The notes under the pieces were generated by a model. It was not told the origin of the DNA, did no database searches, and saw nothing but the letters and a program-made list of their open reading frames with translations. From Pelargonium nanum (taxonomy: Eukaryota > Streptophyta > Magnoliopsida > Geraniales > Geraniaceae): DNA of 40,118 nt. Shown in pieces: positions 1-24,487 of the stretch (position 1 is the first letter of the stretch; every line of letters begins with the position of its first letter). The stretch covers positions 1-40,118 of the forward strand of contig JAYMTF010000318.1 in assembly GCA_036897485.1 (NCBI GenBank), read 5' to 3'. Both the position numbers and the translations under genes were made by a program.

Positions 1-319
1 CCACTCTCTTCACTCCGTTTATCTCACTCCCCCGTATTATCTATCCTTTTAAATTTCCACAATAGCTAACAACTCAAGTCCTTAAAACGACAACCTAAAT
101 AAACAAGAAACACCATTCAGAGGGATAGCCATAACAGAATCCAATATCTATCAAGTTGCCAGCAAGAGAGGCTTCCCATAATAATTAAGGCAATATAAAT
201 TCATGAATTTGCAATATGTTGAACCAATTAAGATAGCATTAGCAGGAATGTCCATGGATTATGGTTAAAGTATAAATGTAAAGAAGCTCCATATGCCAGT
301 AACAGGCTCAATATTATAC
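1..319. other. Intron of the MON2-like gene
   Basis: AT-rich sequence following the donor of the last traced exon at 319/318 on the minus strand. No coding segment continuing the MON2 frame was seen, so this is read as part of one intron running off the window. Confidence 0.6.
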
Positions 320-3300
320 CTCTTTCTCTCTGCTTCATTGGGAAAATTTATTGTAAATTTGCACAGGGAGGCTAGAAAAGAGTTTAGAGGCTCCACAGCA
401 CGAAGAACACCACATGCCTAAGAATTACAGTTGTATAGCATGTTAGCATAAATGAAACAGACATTTAGAAGCGAAACTTTATTTGTACCACTAACAGTAT
501 CAAAACAAGGACCATTATCTAATAGAAAACAATGTTTTATTGTTTTGGAAGATAAACAGACAAACATCAGCTATGATTAAAAGCCAAATTAAGGCAGTAA
601 TATTAGCACCTGAGTGAAAGCCTGATATCCCTTTAATATTTCCAGTACAATAGCCTCTCCTTGTGACCTTCCAAATTAATACCGGGTCAGAAAAATAAAT
701 ATTAATTTTATCTCACCACTACGGCATATCATCAGAAAATTACACCAAACCTTGACAAAATTAAGGACAATGCATCAAGAATTATCATCCACAACGAATC
801 GACCATTGAGGTGCAGAGAACTGCAGTCTTCCCAGTACATTTTGTGAGTGGATCATAACCAGATTTAGGGGATTCCAGCTGGTAGTATACCAAGAGAAAT
901 TACAATAAATCAATCCTGTAAAAAAATAACAGGCTGACCAAAAAATTTAGAAAGATAAATTATTCCAAAACGTTTATAATTACCTCACCAGCATCCACTG
1001 CTTCATCTGTCAAAGTAGCCACAGTAAAAACAACTCCCAATAAACCTTCAACTGCCAAAGTAATTGCATGGGCCTCACTTGCAACCAAGACTGCAGCATT
1101 GGATGCATCGTTATCAAGACTCCACTCAATCCCTGCAGAAAGTACATTGTGTCAAATTCCATGCACTGGTGCACATGAACAATTGCACGATACAATAGCT
1201 GATAAACACAAGTCCAATAAATCTTTCATTCTTTCATGATTCTTCGCATATGCATTTCAATATTTGCTTGAACAAACAGATGCCCATACTCTTCCACAAC
1301 CAAAAGCACGAGAAATATCAACTGTATCCAAATAAGCTGAGTATATTATGTTGAATTGGATGAACTGCATTGATGGCAGACTTATAATCACAGTAGAGCT
1401 ATTTCTATTTAATTTTAATCAATCAGTAGTCCCATCTTTCTTCTAGACAGTAAAAAACATTGCATCGACCCATGCTGATTTGGCTGGGTAGGACGAACTT
1501 GATATACTAGCCTTTTGTCGCAAACTAGAAGATGAACTGACTCCCAAACAGCATTCTTCTTCAAAGCTTTCATCCTCTATGCCATAACTCTTTTGTTCCC
1601 TAGAGAAAAAATTATAATATCCGACCTAAAAATATTCCCGTTTTCTTCCTCAATTTTCTCCACATCTTCTACTACACATAAAAACAGGCAGAAACCCAAA
1701 ACCCGGAATAATTCAATTACAAACTTGGGCAAGAATATGTACACAACCAAGCGAAATTTAAACAAGAATAGGCCTTTTCCGAGTACTTGAACTCAAATAT
1801 AATCATTCCATCTTGACTGTGAATATATATGGGTCATTGCATTCTAGTTTCATGTGCAGAATAAAGTAGCAGAAAACTAAAATTGATAGAGAAATACATA
1901 GAATTTAAGAGTCATGATAAAACCTATAACAAAAACTGAGTGGCACCAATTCAAAATTAAAACTTGGAGTTATTTACCCTTTGCTTTGCTGCTAAACATC
2001 CCTGCAACAGCTGCCAGACTCTCCTCACTCGTCTCTTGAAGCTATAAAACAGTCCATATCAGTCAAGAGAATCAATTAAAACTGAAATGCACAGTAAACC
2101 CATCATACTAAAAATATACTACTATGCCAGAGCACTGCGAAATTGTGAAGATACCTATATGACATGTATATACTAGATGAGTAATGACAACAAAAGGCAC
2201 CGCAGACGCAGAGACAAACAAACCTCCTATCACAAAATTAGCCATTCAATGTGCGACACTCAAACCCTTATATATAGCTCACTATTAAAACTAATAATGT
2301 TGTCTTGTCTGTCTCCGTATGGGGGGGGTTGTTGTTGTAGTATTCCACATTATAAGAATGTGAAGTCTGAAACAACTTGATATTCTATATAGGCCCTTCA
2401 CCTAATAGATGAAGCTTTAGGGTTGGAGTAAAATTTAAAACTTGGGAATCACAATTAGCATAACTCCACCATTAAGAGTCTAACATCTATATTGGCCATC
2501 ATATTGGCCTGGAACCACAATGATGCAAGTTGATTGGGAAAAAGCCTTGGTAACTTATAATTGAGACATGTACCGCAAATATAGGCAAAAGTTTTTACAA
2601 CAAATATATGGCTAGAGGAAGTAAGAGATAAAAATATGTGCAAAATCTATCCTCACCTGTACACTCAAGACAACACGAGCAAGAGCCTTTACCATGTCTT
2701 CAGCAACATTTGTATTCTTTGGATTCCTACATGCAGGAAGAAAAGCAGCTATAAAAACAAACTAATAAATTGTTATATTTGACATACAAAAAAAAACTGT
2801 TACTCCGCATATAATCATTTTCCACAAAAAATGTCAACTTTTCAACATACAAGCATAAGATATTAAGCACCTACAAAAATTAACAATTCACCTTTATCCT
2901 AATCAAGTTGTGTAGAAATTGGAAATAATGATTATACAGGTGTAATTTGATAGTAGGAGAGAAGCACTCAATACAGGGTACTACAAGACTTCACTGACAT
3001 TCAAATATGAAATGCATAGTTGAAAGCATAATCTATGAAAGAAGTGGAAATCCCTCCTTTTTAGGTTAGCTACTCAGCCTAATGTCACGGACCGAAAGAA
3101 AGTGACGCAAAAATCCTAACTGAAAAGAAAAAAAATATGGTGCACGGAAATGTGAGTAAAAGAGACCTCTTTCCTTAATCTAGAGAAAAACACTAACCTG
3201 AAATCTAAAAATGGATACACAAAACAAAAGATGCATATTAGTTGATCTATGTTTATTAGTATATTTGACAAATTTGACATATTAGTGCGTGTGAGGTGGG

Positions 3301-6300
3301 GGACACCATGACCAAGCTTCCTATTATGCACAGTAGACAGAGAGAGAAAGAGCTTACATATCAAAGTTCTGGAAAAGAATCCGTAGTGTTTGGGCCTCCA
3401 CACAAAACCCCTATCACAAATTCTAATTCTTAATCAATGAACTTGGAAAGTACTTCAAATTTGAAATAAGCCATGCAAATTATGAAACAAGAAAAAGCTG
3501 AGTGCAGCTGAAGTTACCCTCAAAATCTCTAGAACAAGGATTCGATGCCATAATGGCAAATCCAGGGTAGTAACTTTCACCAGCATACTTAGGAAAACCT
3601 GCATCATATGAAGTTCCATCTAAAATTTCCATCTAAACAGGGGTAATGGGCAAAGACATCTCGAAGGTAGAAGGAGAATAATACATTAAACATACCTCAC
3701 ATTCAGTTATAAGTGATGAACTGTAATGTCGGATAACATGAGCAACTGATCGCAAAACTAAGCGACGAAAATAAGGCTCTTCTGCTTCTCCTTCAAGCTT
3801 GTATAACGTTCAAATGAAATTAAAACAATCAAGATCATGTGTATGGTTAGATTTTCTCGCACCTGATACAACAGAAACAAGCTCTCTAATGAACAGTTTA
3901 GAAGTTACCTCAGAATTGATACGAAGTGAAGTCATAAGAAGTGAGCATATCTGGTGACGTAAAACCTGTTGTTTTTTCACAGAATCTTATCAACAATAGA
4001 CGTTTTACTGGCATAATTAAACAAAACCACAGAAGAGAACATTGTTAAATGTTTATAAATACCTGCTCATAGGCTAACAATAGTTTGAAAACAACCACAT
4101 AATTGGACAGAATGAACCTGCAACAAAAAAAAAGTTGAAGAAAAGTAATTCATGACAAAACCATATTTTAGTTCAGCAGAAAAATTTTGGCATAGAAAGA
4201 CAAATACGTCCCCCCCCTCTCGCCTTTCTTCCCAAATATTATATGCGCATCATCAAGTTGAGGTTTAACTCTATGGTTTCCTCTTTCCTCTTTCTCTTCT
4301 TCCCCCAGTTTTTTTCATTTTGTTTCTTTGTTCTTGTGTAAGTTCCACAATTATGCAATATGACACTTTGGTTTTTACAGAAAATACACACACTTATACA
4401 TAAATTATAAGTGTAGACTTAACACTATACATGTCACTTGTTGGTATCACACAGCATAAAAATGTGGAATAGAAAACATAACGACCTGAATGCAAATGGA
4501 AGAAATAAAAGAAATAACTATTAGAGTAAAAGACAGAATCTCACTCGAGTATATCAAGTGCTAGCGTCCGTTGAAGGGAACTGACTCGTAACCAACTCGC
4601 CTGTAGGATAGGAGCAAACATATTATTCATCAGCAAGAATTGTTATTTCTCATCACAATCTGAAAATTCCACAAACTACACAAACCACATACAAAATCAG
4701 ACTAGGACACAATCTAATAGTTTCAAATGAGAACATACAGATCCACCTGCAGCAAGAGCTGTCAGGTCTTCCAGCAAACGCAACCCAACCTTTCCATCTT
4801 TAGTCAAGGTCTCCTTCATCAATGATGATTGTGCAGAAACAAAATCTTGCTCCAATGAACTGTTCAGAGGACAATTTGAAAATTCATTGGACTATGTGAA
4901 TAAGGAGATTGATACAGCACAAGAATACAGCAAATATTCAAATGGACACAAATTAGGCAAAGGTGGAGAACATGTTAACATTCACAATCACAAACGAAAA
5001 ATATTAGGCATACAAAAATATAGACTAAATGATAAACAAAATGCTGTAGAAATCGGATTAGGTAAGTCAAATACTGTACTCGTGAGATAATACGTACTCT
5101 GAGTGATTGAATTTCATACTGCGACTAATATCACCAGTTACTGGACTGGTTCGAGAAATGTGACCTCCAGAGCCAAATTTTCCCACAGGAAGGCACTCAG
5201 CAGAAACCACGTGATCAAAAATCAATGCTACTGCTTGCCTGAAGGTAGCTGCTGCAGTACTGAAAGAAAGTGCATGAAAAGAGATTCCAGATGGAAATGA
5301 AGGGCAACACATCGACTAGATAGTGGACAGAAGATAAAAACACCAACAGAGGAAGACATGTAAGACAAAAAGCTCTTGATACTTGAAAGTGTTCCAAAAA
5401 TTTATTAACTTACTTTCGCACACTGTCGGAGGATCGACTGTTTTCAAGAAGCCGAAGACAGATGCCAAGAGCTTGAGCCATATTGTCCTGAGATTTATGG
5501 AACCAAAGTATACAACTCACAAAAAATCAGTTTTTTCCATTCTTATACTACGTGTTAAGGGAAGAGTTCATAAAAAATCAGCTTTGAAATGCTGAAGTGC
5601 TGAACTATCACAGTGATTTGCCATCTTAATTCAGTCCAACATATATCTTAGTAATCTGGAACATATTATGAACATTTAAGCATTTGGACCGGAATATGTT
5701 TTTGACAATTTAATACAATTATATCTATCGTTTATGATAATTGTTTTTTTTATAATCTTACATCTAGTGGAATCTGCTTACAGACAAACAAAAAATTACA
5801 TGTTCTACAAATTTCTGAGTAGCAAGCATATCCTATTCAAGTAACATTCGAAAATTGCGGATTTCATTATCACCTCATTTTCAGGATGTAAGCGTGACTG
5901 AAATATTATTAAGATGGTCTGTAATGTCTTTAACTGAATAGTCTCATCGGCCATTTCAGCATGCTGCAGGGAGATGAAAATGATGTAAGGTATCTGACAT
6001 AAAATTTAATTTCACAAAAGATAATAGCTAGATAGGAGACAACATCAAGCAAATGTTATAGCTAGATAAGAGGAGATAATCATGAAAGCATAAAAATAAA
6101 ATAAAAACTGTAGAAATCTACATCGCATCATCCTTGCTTGAAAGCATCAAGCAAGACCATATACTAGTAAGCATCATGTAAAAACAATAATAATTTACAT
6201 CAATGCAGTCATAAGATTATTATCTGGAGTAAATTCAATTCCACAATTATACAACACAATAACACAGTCTCACGGAGTACCTTCTGAGAAAATAGCTAAC

Positions 6301-8404
6301 CATAATGTTAGGCATTCACATTACAACTTCTTTTCCTTGTACAGAACTAAGCATTATGTATTCTAACATTTGAAAATAAAGGAAACCTTGCTAACATTTG
6401 AAATATGCTGTCTTCAGTTAAGTATTCAAAAATGAAGGAAAGCATTCAGTTATAGTAACAAGAATATTTAACGCCTTCTGTATAATTTGCTTCGTAGAAT
6501 GTGACTAAGTTTCTTTCTTAAGATACTTCTTTATCAATTTGGATTATTATTGCACGAATTATAAACAATATCGACAATAAACTGTAAACATTTTATGATA
6601 GTTGTATTTCACAACAATAATCTAGTATTAGTATCAAGAAAACATATCACCAACACACATGAAGTGTTCCCATATAGACTCCATTCTGCAAGTTAAAAGC
6701 ATATTTAGAGTATCGCATAGACGCGTACCATATTACAACTATAATTATAAACTTACATCTTTAAGGGTAGGAAGTATCTCATTCAGAACTGATGGAGCAA
6801 CCGCATCGTGAGATATGAGTTTTTGAAGGCATGAAAGTCCAATTACACTCAGTTTGACAGTTCTGACCTCACATGCCATTAAAAAGATCCGCAGTATGTC
6901 CTCATTATGTGCAATCTCACTAGGACTTGATAATGACCGAAGCTGCACGTTGACATTCAAAACGACTTTCACTTTCTGATTCCGTTACTAACAGAACACC
7001 ATAAAATATAGGTTTACCTAAACCATAATCTATACAAAATTAAATTTAAAAACATGGTTACCAAAAAATTATCTTAAAACCAAGCATATCAATGAAACTT
7101 TAAATAATAACATTATAACCAAATTCTACTTAAACATTGAATCATACATGAATAATGAATTATAAATTTATTATGATTCTCATTTCTATGATAAATTTTA
7201 AACAACTAAGAAAAACATTTTATTAGGTATACATGAGTGGATACTAATTTTGGAAGTGTTAGACCTTAAGTTCAACAAAGAAGAGACATTGCTAAACCAA
7301 GTACTTAAAGATACCTAAAGTTAAAGGCCCTTATTAGTAAAACAATGTTTGATTTTTCGGGAACTGTAGGGAAAATAGATAAGCTCCAAATTCTTGAATG
7401 ATAAGACTTGAACATTTCGAAAACCAAGAAACCTACTAATAGTTTTGTTGGCTTTCACTTCAGGAAACAAAACATCAAAAGGAATGCACAAAGGTTGCAT
7501 TTGGATTTAAGTATTTGGAAGAAAAAAGGTGCTTTCCAGCTTTTAGTTTAAATCTCTTTGATAATACATGCCAAGTTATTTTTTATTGTCGATATCATTT
7601 GTATCCTTATCCTTCAATTCTTCAGTTCATGGGGAGCATAAACTTTAGGCAGTGTTTCTTGCAGGTGTTCTTGAAGTGAAATTTACTATAACTCAAAAAC
7701 AATGTCTATACTTGTGACCAACTGAAGCTACAATTACAAATAGATTCACGCTTTTGTATAAGCATATAATATATGACATTAAACAAAGTAAATTGCAACA
7801 ATTCCTGAATCAACTTTCCCAAATTGAAATGGGCATGTGATCACAACTATCAAATTATCCAAATGCCTCAAGTTTGAAAATTCAGCTCAACATAGCAATT
7901 AGTTATACTGAGTTTAATTTGGAAGTATGATCACATTCTCGTCCCCATTTCCTGTGAAACTCTAAGCTAAACTCCATACCACTCAACATATTAAAATTAA
8001 TCCTAAGCAACTCTAAAGTAACCTCCCAAATCCTATAACATTTAAATAGTATAAAAACAATGGCATCCTGAGCTAATCACCAAGCAACTGATATTTACTA
8101 TAACTCCAAAAGAAGTTCATATAAAACATGACATGCATTTGCATACATTACATAAACAAATGAAAATACAGACATGCGAGTCCCTCACAGACACAGAAAA
8201 CGCCGCTTAACACATTGGATTCCACATGTGATTCATATACATGTGAACTCAACACGAACAACTGATTTCATGTATTGAGATTTTGGAGTGGAAGCTGACC
8301 TTTAGAAGTGCGTGCTCGGCGCCTTCCTTGATTGTCGGATAGCGACGGCGAGCTTCGGTTGAGAGGGCACGAAGCTCCGATTCCAAGACTGCCATGAAAG
8401 CCAT
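320..8404 (-). CDS. MON2: MON2-like ARM-repeat trafficking protein, N-terminal third (partial)
   Basis: Large ARF-GEF-like scaffold (BIG/GBF1-related but without a Sec7 domain) acting at the trans-Golgi network/endosome. Eighteen exons were traced on the minus strand: 8300-8404, 6757-6942, 5874-5963, 5414-5487, 5098-5259, 4739-4859, 4545-4600, 4063-4117, 3909-3965, 3696-3797, 3518-3598, 3358-3410, 2657-2726, 1978-2041, 984-1132, 751-878, 610-667, 320-417. All joins are GT-AG and frames are continuous for about 570 codons, against about 1,630 residues in plant homologues. The protein starts MAFMAVLESELRALS; the N-terminal part (roughly residues 1-180) corresponds to the DCB region, with NEDILRIFLMAC and SVIGLSCLQKLISHDAV conserved. 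A second ATG lies three codons downstream. Exons 10 and 17 use AAG rather than CAG/TAG acceptors. The next exon is probably beyond the left edge, since 1-319 shows no matching coding sequence. Intron 1 (6943-8299) is the largest and holds nothing I recognise. Family assignment rests on remembered similarity to the Arabidopsis protein. Confidence 0.9.
2360..2436 (+). repeat. LTR-like repeat fragment, copy C
   Basis: Lies in the MON2 intron between exons 13 and 14. It carries the order GAAACAACTTGATATTCTAT, CCTAATAG, GGGTTGGAGTAAAATTT, matching the two fragments at 14074-14154 and 14279-14360. A G-run and a GTT-rich stretch sit just upstream (2320-2340). It is too degraded to assign to a superfamily. 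Confidence 0.5.
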
Positions 8405-8607
8405 CGCCGGAGCCCTCTGATTCCGATCTCGCGAGTGATCAAATTGTAGGTTTAGGTATGCGAGAGAGAAGGTTTGGTGTTCAGAGAGAGCATAGAGATC
8501 GAAGAGCACAGAGAGCAAGACAGATCTGGGTTTGTAGCAAGGATCTGTGTGTCATCTGTGAGAGTGGAAAGACGGTAGAGAGCGAGAGATCTGTTGCCAG
8601 AGTTTGG

Positions 8608-8613
8608 CACGTG
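8608..8613. promoter_or_regulatory. G-box (CACGTG) upstream of MON2
   Basis: A palindromic CACGTG lies about 204 bp upstream of the MON2 start codon. It is a bZIP/bHLH-type core. A single hexamer can occur by chance, so function is inferred only from position. Confidence 0.35.
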
Positions 8614-9075
8614 CGAATGACACCTGATTGAGCTATTCAATGTTAGAATCGAACCGGACCGAATATCGTAGACCGAACCAAACCAAGAGTTTGGGTTGTG
8701 ACTAACCGATTAAAACCGGAAGAGACACTTTTAGGTCAAGAACATTCTTTTAGTCCATTTTTTCCGATAACGTTGAGTGTAAGGAACATCTTATATGTAA
8801 AATCCATCGGGACGCTTCCCAAGCCAACATTTAGATCCGGCTCTACCCAAAAAATTCGGTTCACTCCAACATTCCCCACTTGTCCGACTGTTGCTGAACA
8901 ATTTTGGGAAGAGTACGACCTTATGAGGTCCCATAAAAATGATAATAACGTTTTATGTCACAAGCACAAAGTGTTATCTAGTAATGTAGTGCTATTGAAG
9001 TTATGAGACTTGTCGTAACAACTTTATACTCGGTGAAAAACTTGGGTATATCATCCCCGTATAATTCGATCAATT

Positions 9076-9147
9076 TTATTTTTTGTCATCACATCAATAT
9101 TATTTCTTGTCATCACATCAATGTTATTTCTTGTCATGATATCACAT
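9076..9147 (+). repeat. Three-copy 24-bp tandem repeat
   Basis: Three head-to-tail units of TTATTTCTTGTCATCACATC plus four bases, at 9076-9099, 9100-9123 and 9124-9147. The first two differ at two bases; the third has diverged in its second half (GATATCACAT). Confidence 0.85.
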
Positions 9148-9403
9148 AACTATTAGTTTTGGTGCACTTATTCATTACACAACTCAATTCGTTGACTCAA
9201 AATAGCATTCTCGCTTGCCAAGATGGACAATCGTCTCTTGATCACTTCTTCAAGATTCGTGTCATACCCGATGACAACTTGCATAAGTAACTCACTTACA
9301 ATTGATTGTGTCAAAGTATAAGTATACGAGTCTTCAAATAAGAAATCATGATCTCAAGTGTTAAGAATCACACTCATCACTAGTTATAACATTATATCAT
9401 ATA

Positions 9404-9656
9404 CTCCCTCCATCCCAAAATGAATGTCCTGTTTGTCTAAATTTTTTGTCCCAAAATAAGTGTCCTGTTTCTATTTTTAGGTTATTATATTTTTGTTTTT
9501 CCCATATTACCCTTATTACTTATAAACTGCACATGGGCTACACATGAGGTGTAAGGAGAAAAGTGAGGATAATATTAAAAACACGTTAAATTATTTGGTA
9601 ATCTCTAATTTTTGCAAAAAAATGAAAACATGACACTTATTTTGGAACGGAGGGAG
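9404..9656. mobile_element. Stowaway-type MITE (Tc1/mariner)
   Basis: A 253-bp non-autonomous element flanked by TA on both sides (9402-9403 and 9657-9658), the signature target duplication of Stowaway/mariner elements. The left end starts CTCCCTCCATCCCAAAATG. The right end, read in reverse, starts CTCCCTCCGTTCCAAAATA. The two termini agree at 26 of the first 31 positions. The interior is AT-rich with no ORF. A 22-bp subterminal block (9413-9434) is repeated directly at 9449-9470 with two differences. Confidence 0.95.
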
Positions 9657-10018
9657 TATCTATGATTATACATTGTCATCAATCCAACATTATACTAGTT
9701 TTGTCCACATCACCTTTAATCTAAAACAGGACTGGGTGTTTAAACTTTTAACAAACCAAAGTTATCCAAATGTCTTTTAGTACATTAATTAAAGTGGTAA
9801 AAAATACTCTAGTATTTAAAGAAAGACAATTAAGCTAGCAAATAAGTTCAAATCAAATCAAACAATCTTTCATAATTCAAGGAGAGCACTCAAATTTAGA
9901 AATTAAAAGATCAAACAAAAATTATACTAGTCTAACATTTGGAAGTCTATCAAAATGATGTTTCTCATAGAGATGTGTGATCGTTAATACAAACTTTGAC
10001 AACTCAAAATGCAATGTC

Positions 10019-11840
<1,822 letters not shown>

Positions 11841-11930
11841 TGTTCCTGCTTGCAAAGACCGAGAACCAGAGCTAAGGTTTGAAGCGGCGAGAGAACGAAG
11901 AAGCGAGAGGAGAAGGATCGCGGTGTTAGC

Positions 11931-12020
11931 TAGGGTTTTATGTTTTGTATAGTGGACGTGGTGCACGTGATTATCACGTGTAAGAAGAGAACAAAATGGG
12001 CCCAAAAAGATGTTTGGGCT
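11931..12020 (-). promoter_or_regulatory. RPL30 promoter: telobox, two G-boxes, site II motifs
   Basis: Within 180 bp upstream of the RPL30 ATG lie, in order: a telobox (AAACCCTA read on the minus strand, 11931-11938), two G-boxes CACGTG (11964-11969 and 11975-11980), a palindromic TGGGCCCA (11997-12004) and TGGGCT (12015-12020). Telobox plus TGGGCY (site II) pairs are the established signature of plant ribosomal protein and cell-proliferation promoters. The motifs are directly visible; occupancy is inferred. Confidence 0.8.
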
Positions 12021-13208
12021 TTAACAAAATGGTCCGCTTAAACATAGGTATTTTATTTTGAAACAAAACATAAGTATTTTTTCTAGTCATGAGTTTTCTA
12101 AGCGGACCCGTAAATTCGCGGTTGATACATTTAAGTTGTTTTACCACACTTAGACTAATCTTCATTAAAGGGTAAGTCACGGTTAAAGCACATTCCTCTC
12201 CCCGTAAACATAGTTATTTTTTGTTCGTTACAATAGTGCCTTTTCACCACCAATTTAGGAGAATAGCATTTCCAAATCAATCAAAAATCTCTTTCTATCC
12301 ATTGTTAGGGTAGAAATCCAATTGCAATTCTTAATTTAAGTACGTAAAGTGGTGACTAAAGTGGCGTACATTGGTAGTGAAATGTGACTTCAACTTATGT
12401 GAATGTCTTACCAACAAGGTGTGCACCTCCTAAAAGCTTTATATGAAAAATAGTGATATATATGAGTGAGAATAGTCGTAATGGTGAGGATAGTCATGGG
12501 AGTCAAAAATAAGTATTGTCAACACTACAGCGATAAAATCCTGAGGCAGAAAGTCGACAAGGCCCCTCATTACAAAGCGGGGAGAGGGGGTTAAGGAGAA
12601 CTCACCCCTTGCATATTATTCTCGAAGCAACGCCATTTAAAGAAAATTTCATCCAATGTTTCTTTGAATGAGAAGTCGATTTCAGGCTTTTTTAAGAGCT
12701 GTGAGGAACCTCTCATGAGGTGCTGGAGGAAATACTTCATACTTAAACGGGTCATTACATTCCCTAGAATTATAATTTAAAACCCAATTAACTGCACATT
12801 CTCCTTTTCTTCAATAAAATTCAAAACTCAGCTATATAACACATTCCATTTAAGTTCCAAAACTCAACTTTTGCTATCATATAATACATGACATTTACTC
12901 CTCAATATGGCAAAGACTTCCTTTTTGCCCCCTAGAAGGTATTACTATTAACACATTACAAACTATAAAGCATTAAAGCTTCAGATTCTCCAAACTGTAC
13001 AGACTGCTCAACAAACTCCCGGCGGTTGCTGCGGCAGATTTGGCAGCAGCTTCACTTTGGCATTCATAAAATGCATTTCCAGAAAACTTGGTTCTTTCTC
13101 TACTTTTTTTTTTTTGTAGTTTTGTTTTTTTCTTTTACCTTTACAGTATTCCCACACAAAATACAAAGAACTAGAATGATCTGTCCACACTTGAGAAACC
13201 GAGGCATT
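12021..13208. other. Intergenic: RPL30 upstream and EDR1 3' UTR
   Basis: AT-rich with no credible ORF. About 12520-12760 is more GC-rich and punctuated by purine runs; it may be a decayed repeat but I cannot name it. EDR1 3' UTR should occupy roughly the last 200-300 bases before 13208, and includes a T-run near 13105-13117. Confidence 0.5.
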
Positions 13209-23009
<9,801 letters not shown>

Positions 23010-23748
23010 CTCTTCGTCTCCACTCCAATTTCTTTCACTTTAGCTCTTGAATTGCTCAGTGGCTCGATCGCCACCCAAAATTTCCCTCACTTTCTCGCTG
23101 AATTTTCCCTCACTTTCTCGAGGGTCAGAGGAAAGCGCTGTGTTAAGACTCGAGTCCGGGAAAACTTAACGCGGTGGTATATGTTGCCCGCTGGCAAAAA
23201 TGGGCTTGTAGTTTCTTAATATTACGGAACTGACATTGACTCGTTCGTACATGTGTCGTGTGGTTGTTTTGTACCTATACGTGGAGCTCAGCGTCCATAT
23301 TGTGACGTCACGCATAGTTAGCGCATGAGGTCTAAATGGTCTTTTCAGTTTGGATATGTTACTTTTTTATTATTATTATTTTGTTATTAAAACATATACT
23401 CCCATTTTTGGACTTTACAGCGTAGAAAAAAATATGATTTTTTTTATTTATATAAACAATATAATATATATTACGAAGGAGAGAGTCCTATAAATCATAT
23501 TATTACAAATCCACAGTTTATACCGGGTAATATAGCCTAAGTTGGGAAGCTGATGAGGAGGAGCTATTACAATTATGTTAACAAACAAATTTTCTCCATT
23601 AAGGTGTTTTACATAAAGGACGTGTCTAATGTCCGCAAATACAGTTATGTAATCTACTTTGCTGCCGGTGGAAACAAGATAATCCAAACATAGATCCCTT
23701 GTCTTCTTGTTTTGGGGACGGAGATCGTTGTCTTTTTGTCTGAGCGTC

Positions 23749-24487
23749 TTATAGATCCGATTCTGAAGCTATTTTCTTTCCCAGAGATGACTTGATGGCG
23801 TCGTTTGCAGAATGAAGAAAAAGAAAGTCTTGCACTGGTTGGGATGCTCGGACTGGGAAACTAGTGTCGTCAGCAAATGAACTTTTATATCTGATCCATG
23901 AACATTCAATTCGCTGAACATTAAAGCTTTTTTTTAGGAACAACAAACATTTTTCATTTCTGACCGCAAGATAGTTTAGGTCTCAGACCCACTACATGCG
24001 TCAAACTGTTGGTGCCAATATCTCTTTTAGCAACCACATATACTAGAACAGACTGAGACTATGGAGACAGATGAATAATCAGCTGGTATTCTTCTTGCGC
24101 AGAACCCGAGAGACTGAGAGGGTTAAAATCGAAGGATCCAAAAGCTCTTGTATAACATATAGATGAAGAGAACAATTTGAGATTTGAGCTATTTGTAGAG
24201 GTAGCCTGACTTGGGGATGAGACTTGTTGATGAAGTTCTTCCCCTATAGTAAGGTTTCCTAGGATGAGAGAGGATGAGATGGTCGAAATAGGCATATCAG
24301 ATGAGAGAGAGATCTGATTAGCATCAGCCGTCTGGTTAAGAAGAATTTGACCGTTAAGCGAGTCACTACCAGAAGATGGGTTGAGATCCAAAGAGGAGTC
24401 AGATGGATCAAATCCAATAAGGATAGGTTGGACTTCCCGGAGATGGTTTGGTTGAGCTAGCCCTCGATTTATAAAGCTCAAATTCAC
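23749..24487 (-). other. Unassigned ORFs, possible element remnant
   Basis: Two minus-strand frames lie close together. The 142-codon ORF at 24059-24487 is Ser-rich (SSGSDSLNGQ, SSPSQATSTNSSN) and the 65-codon ORF at 23749-23946 includes SFADDTSFPVRASQPVQDF. Neither resembles a family I recognise. Their proximity, without clear exon structure, and the repeat-like flank at 24560-24900 suggest a decayed mobile element or gene fragment, but a lineage-specific gene cannot be excluded. Confidence 0.25.

Larger units (their letters stand above)
8405..10018. other. Intergenic: MON2 promoter/leader and RPL30 downstream region
   Basis: From 8405 to about 8640 lies the MON2 leader and core promoter (purine-rich on the plus strand, hence CT-rich on the transcribed strand). 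About 8645-8720 is rich in ACCGAACC-like words, often seen in decayed plant transposons. A 24-bp tandem repeat lies at 9076-9147 and a Stowaway MITE at 9404-9656. The rest, including 9148-9400, has no recognisable gene; the longest reading frame there (8698-9006, plus strand) resembles nothing I know. RPL30 3' UTR probably occupies the last few hundred bases. Confidence 0.6.

Noticed and set aside
8698..9006. 102-codon plus-strand ORF upstream of MON2
   Set aside because: No recognisable family, lies in repeat-like intergenic DNA and overlaps the region expected to be MON2 promoter; probably a chance ORF.
13105..13117. T-run downstream of EDR1 as a terminator
   Set aside because: It lies within or near the 3' UTR of a Pol II gene, where T-runs are not terminators; likely slippage-prone homopolymer.
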